This document shows, one piece after another, positions 24,402 through 31,808 of a stretch of DNA of 64,000 nt; positions within the stretch are counted from its first letter, which is position 1, and each line of letters opens with the position of its first letter. The notes beneath the pieces are model-generated. The model was given only the letters and a program-made list of their open reading frames with translations. It did not search any database and was not told where the DNA came from. Origin of the DNA: an uncultured Lachnospiraceae bacterium (GTDB lineage Bacteria > Bacillota > Clostridia > Lachnospirales > Lachnospiraceae); assembly GCA_910577275.1 (NCBI GenBank), contig CAJTMW010000015.1, positions 54,039 to 118,038 of the forward strand, read 5' to 3'. A program made the translations under genes and the position numbers.

Positions 24402-25628
24402 TTAAAGGGTAATTCCGTTCTCCTTACAAAGCTTTCGGGCGCTTTCCACGGAGTCGATACCCGTCTTGTTTTTAATCGGCGCAAACTCTCTGTTTCGTTC
24501 CACCTCGAAGGGCAGGCAGCTGTCCATTTCATGAATCATATCCAGAACCAGCTGCTCGAACTTATATCCGTTGGGCGCTTCCGGTTTTACCTTATTTCCC
24601 GCCTCGTCAATGTAGGAAATCTTCTTCTCTACCAGATGCAGAGGAAGGTTTCTCTCACGGATTTTTTCCAGGTCGCTGATACGGAAAAGATAATTGAGAA
24701 TCACGCCAAAGTAATAGGCCGGGTCGCCGTTCTCATCTTTGGCATTCATCAGCTCGTCGGTAAGCTCGTAATATTCCACAATCGACGGCCTTCCGTCCTC
24801 TAAGCAGATAACCCCTATTTTTTCGTCCGGCGCGCACTTTTTCACCACCTTGGCCCCTGACGCACAGTTGTTTGCAATCACCGCGCCCACAAAGCAGGGG
24901 TCGGCAATCCGCTGGAGCACATTGTCCACCGCAAAAACATTCAGCCATTCCACGCCGTCCTCCATGGCCTTCTGCGCCACGCCCCACTTATGCATGGAGG
25001 TGTACCAGCCGCCGTTCCCGTTGGGCGATGTGGAAATCTTCCACTTTTCTTCCATATAAACCTTCCCGTCGGGGTCGCAGGCCGGAGCCATCTCCTGCAT
25101 GAAGAAGGTTACAAACTTTTCCTCATAGCCAAAGTAATGATGCTCCTTCAGAAATTTAACCGTCGCCTCATTGTTTTTGTCGCTGGTCATCACATAAAGC
25201 GGCACATAAGCTCCGGCTTCCTTTACCACCTCCAGAAGGTTTTCGATAAGGCGCTGGAAAATATATACCTCTCTGGTAATCCCGATGTTATACATTCCCT
25301 TGGGGTCGTCGGAGCCCAATCTGGTTCCCATACCGCCCGCCAAAAGAACCGCGCCTACTTTTCCCTTCTTTATGGCTTCCAGCCCGGCTTCTTTAAATTC
25401 CTTCTCCTTCTGCCGGATTTCGGGAAGCTGCATGGCTCCAAGAGGTGTGATTACCCCTCTCTCGTTCCCTCCCTTTAAGCTGCCCAAAGAAGATAACACG
25501 GAAAAATCCGTACTCTCCGCCTGCGAAAGGAGAAGCTCCTTCTCGCCTTCTGTCAGTTCGTCATAGTACTTCATCACATGTTCCTGCCCGCATGAAGCAA
25601 GCTTTTCCGCAACCTGCTGCTTATTCAT
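24402..25628 (-). CDS. UDPGP-type UTP-sugar-1-phosphate uridylyltransferase
   Basis: A 408-residue nucleotidyltransferase of the eukaryote-like UDPGP family (Pfam UDPGP), not the GalU family. The nucleotide-binding loop is AVLLAGGMGTRLGSDDPKGMYNIG and the later NGNGGWYTSMHKWGVAQKAMEDGVEWLNVFAVDNVL and ERNREFAPIKNKTGIDSVES are typical of the GlcNAc-1-phosphate/glucose-1-phosphate uridylyltransferases of this type. It likely makes UDP-GlcNAc or UDP-glucose; which cannot be settled by sequence alone. The 137 bases to galE have no terminator, so the two are probably co-transcribed. GAAAAAAGGAGG precedes the start. Confidence 0.9.
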   Translation of the reverse strand: MNKQQVAEKLASCGQEHVMKYYDELTEGEKELLLSQAESTDFSVLSSLGSLKGGNERGVITPLGAMQLPEIRQKEKEFKEAGLEAIKKGKVGAVLLAGGMGTRLGSDDPKGMYNIGITREVYIFQRLIENLLEVVKEAGAYVPLYVMTSDKNNEATVKFLKEHHYFGYEEKFVTFFMQEMAPACDPDGKVYMEEKWKISTSPNGNGGWYTSMHKWGVAQKAMEDGVEWLNVFAVDNVLQRIADPCFVGAVIANNCASGAKVVKKCAPDEKIGVICLEDGRPSIVEYYELTDELMNAKDENGDPAYYFGVILNYLFRISDLEKIRERNLPLHLVEKKISYIDEAGNKVKPEAPNGYKFEQLVLDMIHEMDSCLPFEVERNREFAPIKNKTGIDSVESARKLCKENGITL

Positions 25629-25651
25629 ATTGCCCTCCTTTTTTCTTATTT

Positions 25652-26641
25652 CTATATTTCCGTCTCCACAGCCGCCTGCTGCACCGGTCTTGGGGAATGT
25701 CTTCTGTCTACGAAGTACCGGTTCTTTCCCCTGTTCTTTGCAACATACATCACATTGTCGGCGCGGTTGAAAAGGTCTTCAAATTCGTCTAACGGCGAAA
25801 TCCTTGCAGTAATTCCAACGCTGCAATGCAGGGGCTGTTCCATCCCCTTGATGTCCTCCGCCAGCTTCTGCATCATCCTGCCGATTCTCTCCTCCACCTT
25901 TTTGAGCGGTTCATCCATCACAAAAACAATGAACTCATCGCCGCCGAACCGGGAGAGAATACTGTTGTTATGGTCAAAGCACTCCGAAATCACCTTTCCG
26001 GTTTCCCGAAGCACCACGTCCCCGAAAGCGTGTCCGTAGATATCATTGACACCCTTGAAGTCGTCCAAATCCAGCATAATCAGATGGGCTTCCTTCGACG
26101 GATTTTCCTTCAGCCATCTGACAATTTTATCCGTGGCCGCGCCCTTATTATGCAGTCCCGTCAGAAAGTCCGTCTCTATCTTGTGAATCATATCCTGCTT
26201 TCCTGTAACCGAAGCATGGATATTTTCAATTCTGCCAAAGACGCTGTCAACCTCTCCTTCGTCGCCTACCACGCTGGTATACCATACCTTATGCCATTGA
26301 TATTCTCCGCCCGCCCCCTTCTTCAGATAAGTGATATCCCGGCGAACCGCCATATGGGACGCGCCGTCCAGCATATCCAGCAGAGTCTTTACATGGTCGG
26401 GGTGAACGCTGCCGGATGTCCGCAAAAACTGATGGTAGCCTTTCATCACTTTCCTCACCCTGTTGTCTGGAAAATTATAGAGAAAAACCATTTCGTCTTC
26501 GGCAGGCTTATATCTGAAAAATAAGGCCGGAGTGGTTTCTATCAGCATCTGACAGCATTCCTTTACTATCTGAAGCTGCTCTTCAAGTTCTTTTATTCTC
26601 TCATTTTCAACACCTGTTTTTCCCATAATGCTTTCCCTCAT
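25652..26641 (-). CDS. PAS-GGDEF diguanylate cyclase-like protein
   Basis: A 329-residue soluble signalling protein. Residues about 36-142 form a PAS-like sensor (FRYKPAEDEMVFLYNFPDN ... YQWHKVWYTSVVGDEGEVDSVFGRIENI), and about 155-310 a GGDEF domain with the intact catalytic GGDEF at 233-237, suggesting c-di-GMP synthesis. The inhibitory RxxD I-site, which should lie five residues before the motif, is absent (NNSIL there), so product inhibition would be lost. The gene ends 23 bases ahead of the UDPGP gene and so is probably co-transcribed with sugar-nucleotide genes, linking c-di-GMP to glycan supply by inference. MGKTGVE is an alternative start five codons in. Confidence 0.88.
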   Translation of the reverse strand: MRESIMGKTGVENERIKELEEQLQIVKECCQMLIETTPALFFRYKPAEDEMVFLYNFPDNRVRKVMKGYHQFLRTSGSVHPDHVKTLLDMLDGASHMAVRRDITYLKKGAGGEYQWHKVWYTSVVGDEGEVDSVFGRIENIHASVTGKQDMIHKIETDFLTGLHNKGAATDKIVRWLKENPSKEAHLIMLDLDDFKGVNDIYGHAFGDVVLRETGKVISECFDHNNSILSRFGGDEFIVFVMDEPLKKVEERIGRMMQKLAEDIKGMEQPLHCSVGITARISPLDEFEDLFNRADNVMYVAKNRGKNRYFVDRRHSPRPVQQAAVETEI

Positions 26642-26892
26642 AAATTCCCTGCGTCTCCACAGAATTCTTTAAAGTATGGTTATCTTTCCTGCTTCCATTA
26701 TAGATTTTTTTATTTCATTATGCAACCCGTACTCCCCGCACAAAATGGATTTGTAGCAGGCTTTTTTATCCCGTTTACATCTTTATGTTAATAAATCGTT
26801 AAGATAACGTTAAACTGTTGTTAAAGAACCCCTTCTTTGCTTTCCCCGCAATTTTTCTTCTGATAAAATCTGTGTATATGGAGGTGAATGAC

Positions 26893-27036
26893 ATGAACAT
26901 AGGAATTTTACTCGTTGCCGTTGTGGGCGGAATTGCAGGACTTTTTTCCACTTTATATCTGGCGATATCGCTCCCGGTAGTTCTTATTTGGAAGGTCTAC
27001 CGCAAAATCCATCTGGGAATTCCAATTACCAAATAA
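26893..27036 (+). CDS. Small membrane protein (47 aa), unknown function
   Basis: A 47-residue hydrophobic protein (NIGILLVAVVGGIAGLFSTL, then YLAISLPVVLIWKVYRKI) with one long membrane segment and a basic tail. The start is the ATG six bases after GGAGGTG, inside a longer frame without its own ribosome binding site. It lies 49 bases upstream of the LysM-GH18 gene on the same strand, and is probably co-transcribed. I know of no function. Confidence 0.65.
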   Translation: MNIGILLVAVVGGIAGLFSTLYLAISLPVVLIWKVYRKIHLGIPITK

Positions 27037-27085
27037 GCCTGCCTGTGCATACCATAAAGCAAAGACCTTTTCGGCAGGAATTTTT

Positions 27086-28219
27086 ATGGAAATATATGTA
27101 GTAAAAAAAGGAGATACCGTCGATTCCATCGCTGAGCGCTTTGGCATTCCGGTATCTTCTGTTATTTTTGACAATCAGCTTGTCTATCCCTATCCCCTGG
27201 CAATCGGGCAGGCCCTGCTTTTGCCCGTGGGCGAGCCTTTTGCCTCTGCTTATCCGGCTTATGTAAACGGTTATGCCTACCCTTACATCAGACAAAATGT
27301 TCTGGAGGAAACGCTTCCCTATCTCACAACCCTGTCCGTTTTTTCCTATGGCTTTACCACGCAGGGGGACCTGATACCTCCCACGGCGGACGACAGCGCT
27401 ATGATTAACTCCGCCCTTGCCGCCGGAGTGGGCCCTGTGCTCACCCTGACCCCCTTAGGCCCTGACGGAAACTTTAACAATAGCCTGATTACCTCTCTGG
27501 TCAACAATGAAGATGCAAAAAGCAATCTGCTTTCCCAGCTGCTGACCGCTTTACAGGAAAAGGGCTTTTTGGGGCTGGACATTGATTTTGAATATATTCT
27601 TCCCGAGGACCGGGTTCCCTTTGCGGATTTTGTATCGGAAGCCAGAGCCTTTCTTTCCCCCTACGGATACCATGTGTCCGTGGCGCTTGTGCCGAAAACC
27701 TCCGATACTCAGGCCGGGCTTCTCTATGCCGGAAAGGACTACAGGCTTCTCGGGGAGGCTGCCGACAGTGTGCTGCTCATGACGTACGAGTGGGGGTACA
27801 CCTACGGCCCTCCCATGGCTGTCGCTCCCATCAATAAGGTGCGTGAAGTGGTTGAATACGCCGTCACCCGCATTCCCCCGGAGAAAATCGATTTGGGAAT
27901 CCCCAACTACGGCTATGACTGGACGCTCCCCTTTGTCAGAGGCCGTTCACGGGCAAGAACCATCAGCAATCTGGAAGCCGTACAGCTTGCCATAGACGCA
28001 GACGTTCCCATCTCCTTTGACGAAACCGCCATGTCCCCTTATTTCCGGTACGAGAAGGACGGTCAGCTCCATGAGGTATGGTTTGAGGATGTGCGGAGCT
28101 ACAGGGAAAAATTTTCCCTGCTGCCAAAATATTCTCTGCGGGGAATGGGATACTGGCAGATTATGCAGTTTTTCCGCCCCAACTGGCTGCTTTTGCAGGA
28201 TATGTTCCTGATACAGTAA
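27086..28219 (+). CDS. LysM and glycosyl hydrolase family 18 protein (spore germination type)
   Basis: A 377-residue protein with one LysM domain (1-48: YVVKKGDTVDSIAERFGIPVSSV) and a GH18 catalytic domain. The GH18 motif is FLGLDIDFEY with the acid Glu169 present. The architecture is that of YaaH/SleL-like enzymes, which cleave cortex peptidoglycan during spore germination. There is no signal peptide, consistent with spore-coat proteins. Spore function is known for the family and inferred here. It is followed by a large inverted repeat, then the convergent dipeptidase gene. Confidence 0.88.
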   Translation: MEIYVVKKGDTVDSIAERFGIPVSSVIFDNQLVYPYPLAIGQALLLPVGEPFASAYPAYVNGYAYPYIRQNVLEETLPYLTTLSVFSYGFTTQGDLIPPTADDSAMINSALAAGVGPVLTLTPLGPDGNFNNSLITSLVNNEDAKSNLLSQLLTALQEKGFLGLDIDFEYILPEDRVPFADFVSEARAFLSPYGYHVSVALVPKTSDTQAGLLYAGKDYRLLGEAADSVLLMTYEWGYTYGPPMAVAPINKVREVVEYAVTRIPPEKIDLGIPNYGYDWTLPFVRGRSRARTISNLEAVQLAIDADVPISFDETAMSPYFRYEKDGQLHEVWFEDVRSYREKFSLLPKYSLRGMGYWQIMQFFRPNWLLLQDMFLIQ

Positions 28220-28227
28220 GGTTTTCC

Positions 28228-28271
28228 ATATGCGAAGCTGTTAACCGGGTGGCGTTAACAGCTTCGCATAT
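28228..28271. other. Perfect 18-bp inverted repeat (stem-loop) between convergent genes
   Basis: ATATGCGAAGCTGTTAAC and GTTAACAGCTTCGCATAT are exact complements with an 8-base loop (CGGGTGGC). There is no T-run on either side, so if it is a terminator it is not the standard type. It ends 70 bases before the dipeptidase stop codon. Confidence 0.75.
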
Positions 28272-28342
28272 TGAGGAAGGCACGCAGACAGGAGTCTCAA
28301 ATAATTTCCCCGATTCTGTCCATGCATTCTCTGGCAGACTGC

Positions 28343-29383
28343 TTATATTCTCTGTTTAAAGTATTCCAGAAAATTTCCCCCGATAATTTTCTTAAGGCTC
28401 TCCTCGTCCATCCCTCTTTGCCAAAGCGCCGCCGTAACCAGAGGAATCTGACCGTGGTCCAAAAGGCAGTCGCCGTTTCTCTCGCATTTTTCTCCCCGCA
28501 GCGCGGCCCGCGCCTCGTCGTAGGAATCGCACAGGTCAAATCCGTAACCCACATGCTCCGCCCCCATGATTTCCACCTCATATTCTATATGACGGCAAAG
28601 CATTTCCAGATGGTTGCCGCCCAGGGAACCGGCAATGCACCGGCATCCGTTCACTCCCATGATTCCGCCCTGCGCCGCCAGACGCCGCATCTGTTCGTCG
28701 GTCATGTTCCGAAAGCTGTCAAACACTTTTCTGCTGTTAGAATGGGTGGCAATGAAAGGTCTTTTGGCAATTTTACACAAGTCCTCGAATCCATCGTCGT
28801 TTAAATGGCTCACGTCCACAAACATGGAAAGCTCCTCCAGCCGCTTTACCGCCTCTTTTCCCGCATCGCTAAGGCCCCCGCATACCTGCTTATGCTCCAA
28901 CGCCTTACAGCATCCGTTAGCCAGCTCGTTGGGCCTGCTCCACGTGAGGGCGGCTCCTCTTACTCCCAGCCCGTGCAACTCGTTCAGCCTGTCAATGTCC
29001 CCGCCGATGCAGTCAAGCCCCTCCATATAAAGTAAAATCCCGATTTTGCCTTCCTCTAAGGCTTTGTCAATATCCCTGCCGCTTTCCACAATCGAAACCG
29101 CTTCAAGTCCCTCTATGTCCTGCCTTAACGCGGCTATCTGTTCCAGAGCGTTCTCCCACCCCCTGTCCAGATTTCCCGTTTCCACAAAGACAGAGGACGC
29201 CACCAGCCTGATTCCGGCTTTCTGAAAATTCGGAAGGTAGTGATTTCTGACGACTTCCTTCTCTCCCGCCTGATGCCTTAAGAGAACCTCCCCCGCCAAA
29301 TCCAGATGTGCGTCCACCGCGGGCGTGTTCTTATGTAAGTCCATTGCCTTTCGCAAATAATTTTCTTCCACTTTTATATCCAT
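28343..29383 (-). CDS. Membrane dipeptidase (peptidase family M19)
   Basis: A 346-residue metallopeptidase of the renal dipeptidase family, which hydrolyses dipeptides. Key segments: VDAHLDLAGEVLL (metal-binding His and Asp), the ALTWSRPNELANGC region, LVDVSHLND-type FVDVSHLNDDGFEDLCKIA with IATHSNSRKVF, and the C-terminal EHVGYGFDLC ... MDEESLKKIIGGNFLEYFKQ. The start is the ATG following GGGAGGAATT; a longer upstream frame lacks a ribosome binding site. The family is zinc-dependent. It probably works in peptide or glutathione turnover; the substrate is unknown. Standalone gene. Confidence 0.9.
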   Translation of the reverse strand: MDIKVEENYLRKAMDLHKNTPAVDAHLDLAGEVLLRHQAGEKEVVRNHYLPNFQKAGIRLVASSVFVETGNLDRGWENALEQIAALRQDIEGLEAVSIVESGRDIDKALEEGKIGILLYMEGLDCIGGDIDRLNELHGLGVRGAALTWSRPNELANGCCKALEHKQVCGGLSDAGKEAVKRLEELSMFVDVSHLNDDGFEDLCKIAKRPFIATHSNSRKVFDSFRNMTDEQMRRLAAQGGIMGVNGCRCIAGSLGGNHLEMLCRHIEYEVEIMGAEHVGYGFDLCDSYDEARAALRGEKCERNGDCLLDHGQIPLVTAALWQRGMDEESLKKIIGGNFLEYFKQRI

Positions 29384-29400
29384 AATTCCTCCCTGAGACT

Positions 29401-29434
29401 GAGAAAGGCGTGCCGAAACTCTCCGGCACGCCTC
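29401..29434 (-). terminator. Terminator downstream of the 4,6-dehydratase gene
   Basis: AGGCGTGCCG and CGGCACGCCT form a perfect 10-bp stem with an 8-base loop, followed on the minus strand by TTTCTC. It separates the dehydratase gene from the downstream dipeptidase gene. Confidence 0.65.
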
Positions 29435-29491
29435 ATACTTCACTGTTTTCGTTCCGCAGCTATATATTATATGCCGCCCTTTCCTGATTTT

Positions 29492-30490
29492 TTACTTCTC
29501 CAGGTCCAGCGTTTCAAGAAGCTTTCTGATATCCTCCACGCCAAGCCATTCCCTGTTGCTGCCGGAGCTGTAGGCGAAGCCCTCCTCCACCTTCTTTCCG
29601 CTTAAATTAATCTTCTGCTTGTCGTTCCACACTACCTGGGGATAGACGATAAAATGCTTATCGTATTCATAAGTCGTGGCGGAGTCCTCCACCGTAACCA
29701 TGATTTCATGCAGCTTTTCCCCGGGACGGATGCCGATTTCGGGCATCTTGCAGTCGGGAAGCATTGCCTTTGCCAAATCCGTCACCTTGAAGGACGGAAT
29801 CTTGCTGATAAAAGTTTCTCCGCCGGTAGCCTCCTCCAGAGCCTTAATCACCAGCTCCACCCCTTCGGTTAAGCTAATCCAGAAACGGGTCATCCGGTAG
29901 TCGGTAATGGGAAGCTCGTTGCCGCCGTTTTTGATGATATTATGGAAAAACGGAATAATCGAGCCCCGGCTTCCCGCCACGTTGCCGTAACGGACGATGG
30001 AAAAATTGATATCCTTGGTTCCGGCATAGGCGTTGGCCGCAATGAAAAGCTTGTCGGAAACCAGCTTGGTTCCCCCGTAAAGGTTTACCGGATTCACCGC
30101 CTTGTCCGTGGAAAGAGCCACCACCTTTTTTACATTGGAATCAAGCGCTGCGTCAATCACGTTCTGGGCCCCGTGAATGTTGGTCTTTATCGCCTCGTTG
30201 GGATTGTACTCACAGGCCGGCACCTGCTTTAACGCTGCGGCGTGAATCACATAGTCCACTCCCTCAAAGGCTCTCTTTAGCCTTTCTTTGTCCCGCACAT
30301 CCCCGATAAAAAACCTGAGCTTATCCGCATATTCCTTAAACTCGTTCTGCATGTGAAACTGTTTGAATTCGTCTCTCGAATAGATGATAATTTTCCTGGG
30401 ATGATAATTTGTCAGTACATATTTGCTGAAACATTTGCCGAAAGAGCCGGTGCCTCCGGTAATAAGAATCGTTTTGTCGTCCAATAACAT
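29492..30490 (-). CDS. UDP-N-acetylglucosamine 4,6-dehydratase-like polysaccharide biosynthesis protein
   Basis: A 332-residue extended SDR of the PseB/FlaA1/CapD group. Evidence: LLDDKTILITGGTGSFGKCF (NAD-binding), IIIYSRDEFKQFHMQNEF, VDYVIHAAALKQVPACEYNP, ALSTDKAVNPVNLYGGTKLVSDKL (Tyr/Lys active pair) and the C-terminal IGIRPGEKLHEIMVTVEDSATTYEY. Members make UDP-4-keto-6-deoxy sugars that feed capsule, flagellar or S-layer glycan synthesis. It stands alone (its start has GGAGG), with no aminotransferase or other downstream enzyme of the pathway visible nearby, so the final sugar cannot be named. Confidence 0.9.
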   Translation of the reverse strand: MLLDDKTILITGGTGSFGKCFSKYVLTNYHPRKIIIYSRDEFKQFHMQNEFKEYADKLRFFIGDVRDKERLKRAFEGVDYVIHAAALKQVPACEYNPNEAIKTNIHGAQNVIDAALDSNVKKVVALSTDKAVNPVNLYGGTKLVSDKLFIAANAYAGTKDINFSIVRYGNVAGSRGSIIPFFHNIIKNGGNELPITDYRMTRFWISLTEGVELVIKALEEATGGETFISKIPSFKVTDLAKAMLPDCKMPEIGIRPGEKLHEIMVTVEDSATTYEYDKHFIVYPQVVWNDKQKINLSGKKVEEGFAYSSGSNREWLGVEDIRKLLETLDLEK

Positions 30491-30664
30491 GAAAATGCCT
30501 CCGTATTATATGATAATATTTATGTTTCCACTTCCTGCTGCGACTATTCTACCATGAATTACCACCAACGGCAAACTTTTTTACCGGCGCTGTTCATAAC
30601 CGCAATGCTGTTCATATTGAAGCGCTGACCTTAACTGCTATGCTGACCGCACGCTCCGCAGCCC

Positions 30665-31588
30665 TTACTGACCGCCCTCGGAATCCTCGTCCTTTGAAAG
30701 AATGATTGACACCACCCCGCACAAAATTCCGCCGACCGCAAATACAAGCCATGAAGTGCTCCATTCAATATCCGTAAACATGCAGACCAGATAAACCGTA
30801 AGCGCCACGAGCATAATGCATCCGCATATTTTCGCCTTCAAAGCATCCCTCTTTTTCTTTGCCGGGGAGAGACTGTTTTCCTTATTATAATTCTTAATAT
30901 CGAATTTGTCTTTCTGCAGGCCGCCGTACACGAGAACGGATACCCCCGGGGTCAGAAACAGCATAAAAATCCCCATGCCCATATTCTCAAGCTTCTCGGT
31001 AAGCGCCGGGTCAGCCACACTGTCCAGCCTGATTCCCAGCACCATAAACAAAAGCACATCCACCAGAATAATTCCAATCCCTGCCGCCATCCTCACCGTA
31101 AATTTCCGGTAAGCCTGCTCTTTTTCCTCCTCCGTATAGAAATCCTCAATGTAAGGGTGCTTTTCCGCAAAATGGGAATGCTGCATTCCCATAACCACCA
31201 GAATTATCACCCCTGCAATAAGAAAGATAAAAAAGAACACCGGCGCAATGTCCTCGTCCATGCCTAATCCCGTCAGAAATCCCATTATGCTGATTCCAAA
31301 TAAAATGAGGGCGATTCCGGCAGTAATCAGTCTGTCAAACTGGTTCATGAAGCTGTCGTAGCCGTAAGTATCTTCCACAAAATCTTTGCTCACATCTCCC
31401 TGCATCAGCGTATCCATGTTACAGTGGAACATGCTGCAAATCTGCAGCAGCTTTTCCATCTCGGGATAGCTTTGAGACGATTCCCATTTTGAAACCGACT
31501 GCCTGGACACCTCCAGCTGTTCCGCAAGCTGCTCCTGCGTGATATTTTTCTGTTTCCTTAAAAACTGTAAATTTTCTCCAAAGCTCAT
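30665..31588 (-). CDS. XRE-family HTH regulator with C-terminal membrane domain
   Basis: A 307-residue protein with an N-terminal Cro/CI HTH (residues 1-65: LRKQKNITQEQLAEQLEVSR, QSVSKWESSQSYPEMEKLLQI) followed by a domain with six to seven hydrophobic stretches (FMNQFDRLITAGIALILFGISIMGF, APVFFFIFLIAGVIILVVMGM and others). DNA-binding plus membrane anchoring suggests a membrane-tethered regulator. Start set at an ATG after TAAGGAGGAG; the frame extends further but lacks a ribosome binding site. The target genes are unknown; no neighbour is an obvious partner. Confidence 0.85.
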   Translation of the reverse strand: MSFGENLQFLRKQKNITQEQLAEQLEVSRQSVSKWESSQSYPEMEKLLQICSMFHCNMDTLMQGDVSKDFVEDTYGYDSFMNQFDRLITAGIALILFGISIMGFLTGLGMDEDIAPVFFFIFLIAGVIILVVMGMQHSHFAEKHPYIEDFYTEEEKEQAYRKFTVRMAAGIGIILVDVLLFMVLGIRLDSVADPALTEKLENMGMGIFMLFLTPGVSVLVYGGLQKDKFDIKNYNKENSLSPAKKKRDALKAKICGCIMLVALTVYLVCMFTDIEWSTSWLVFAVGGILCGVVSIILSKDEDSEGGQ

Positions 31589-31808
31589 TTTTCTCCTCCT
31601 TAACCGCAAGCCTTTTTTTCCTTTCGGACACCTTAAATCTTACGGTTGCGCAGGGGCAACTTCAATCAATCTGATGTTGCTTTTAAGTTTTTTGATGTAT
31701 ATTTTCGGTTGCAATGCCCGTTTTAAGCGGTTTCTGACAATTTTCCCTGCAAAACTTCTCCCCACCGGTTCCCGCCAGAGCCGCCGGAACTTTTTCTTCT
31801 GCCGCTCC

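Noticed and set aside
31640..31808. A basic, arginine-rich frame downstream of the GT-C gene
   Set aside because: It starts inside the GT-C gene on the same strand in another frame, with no ribosome binding site; it looks like chance translation of GC-rich sequence.
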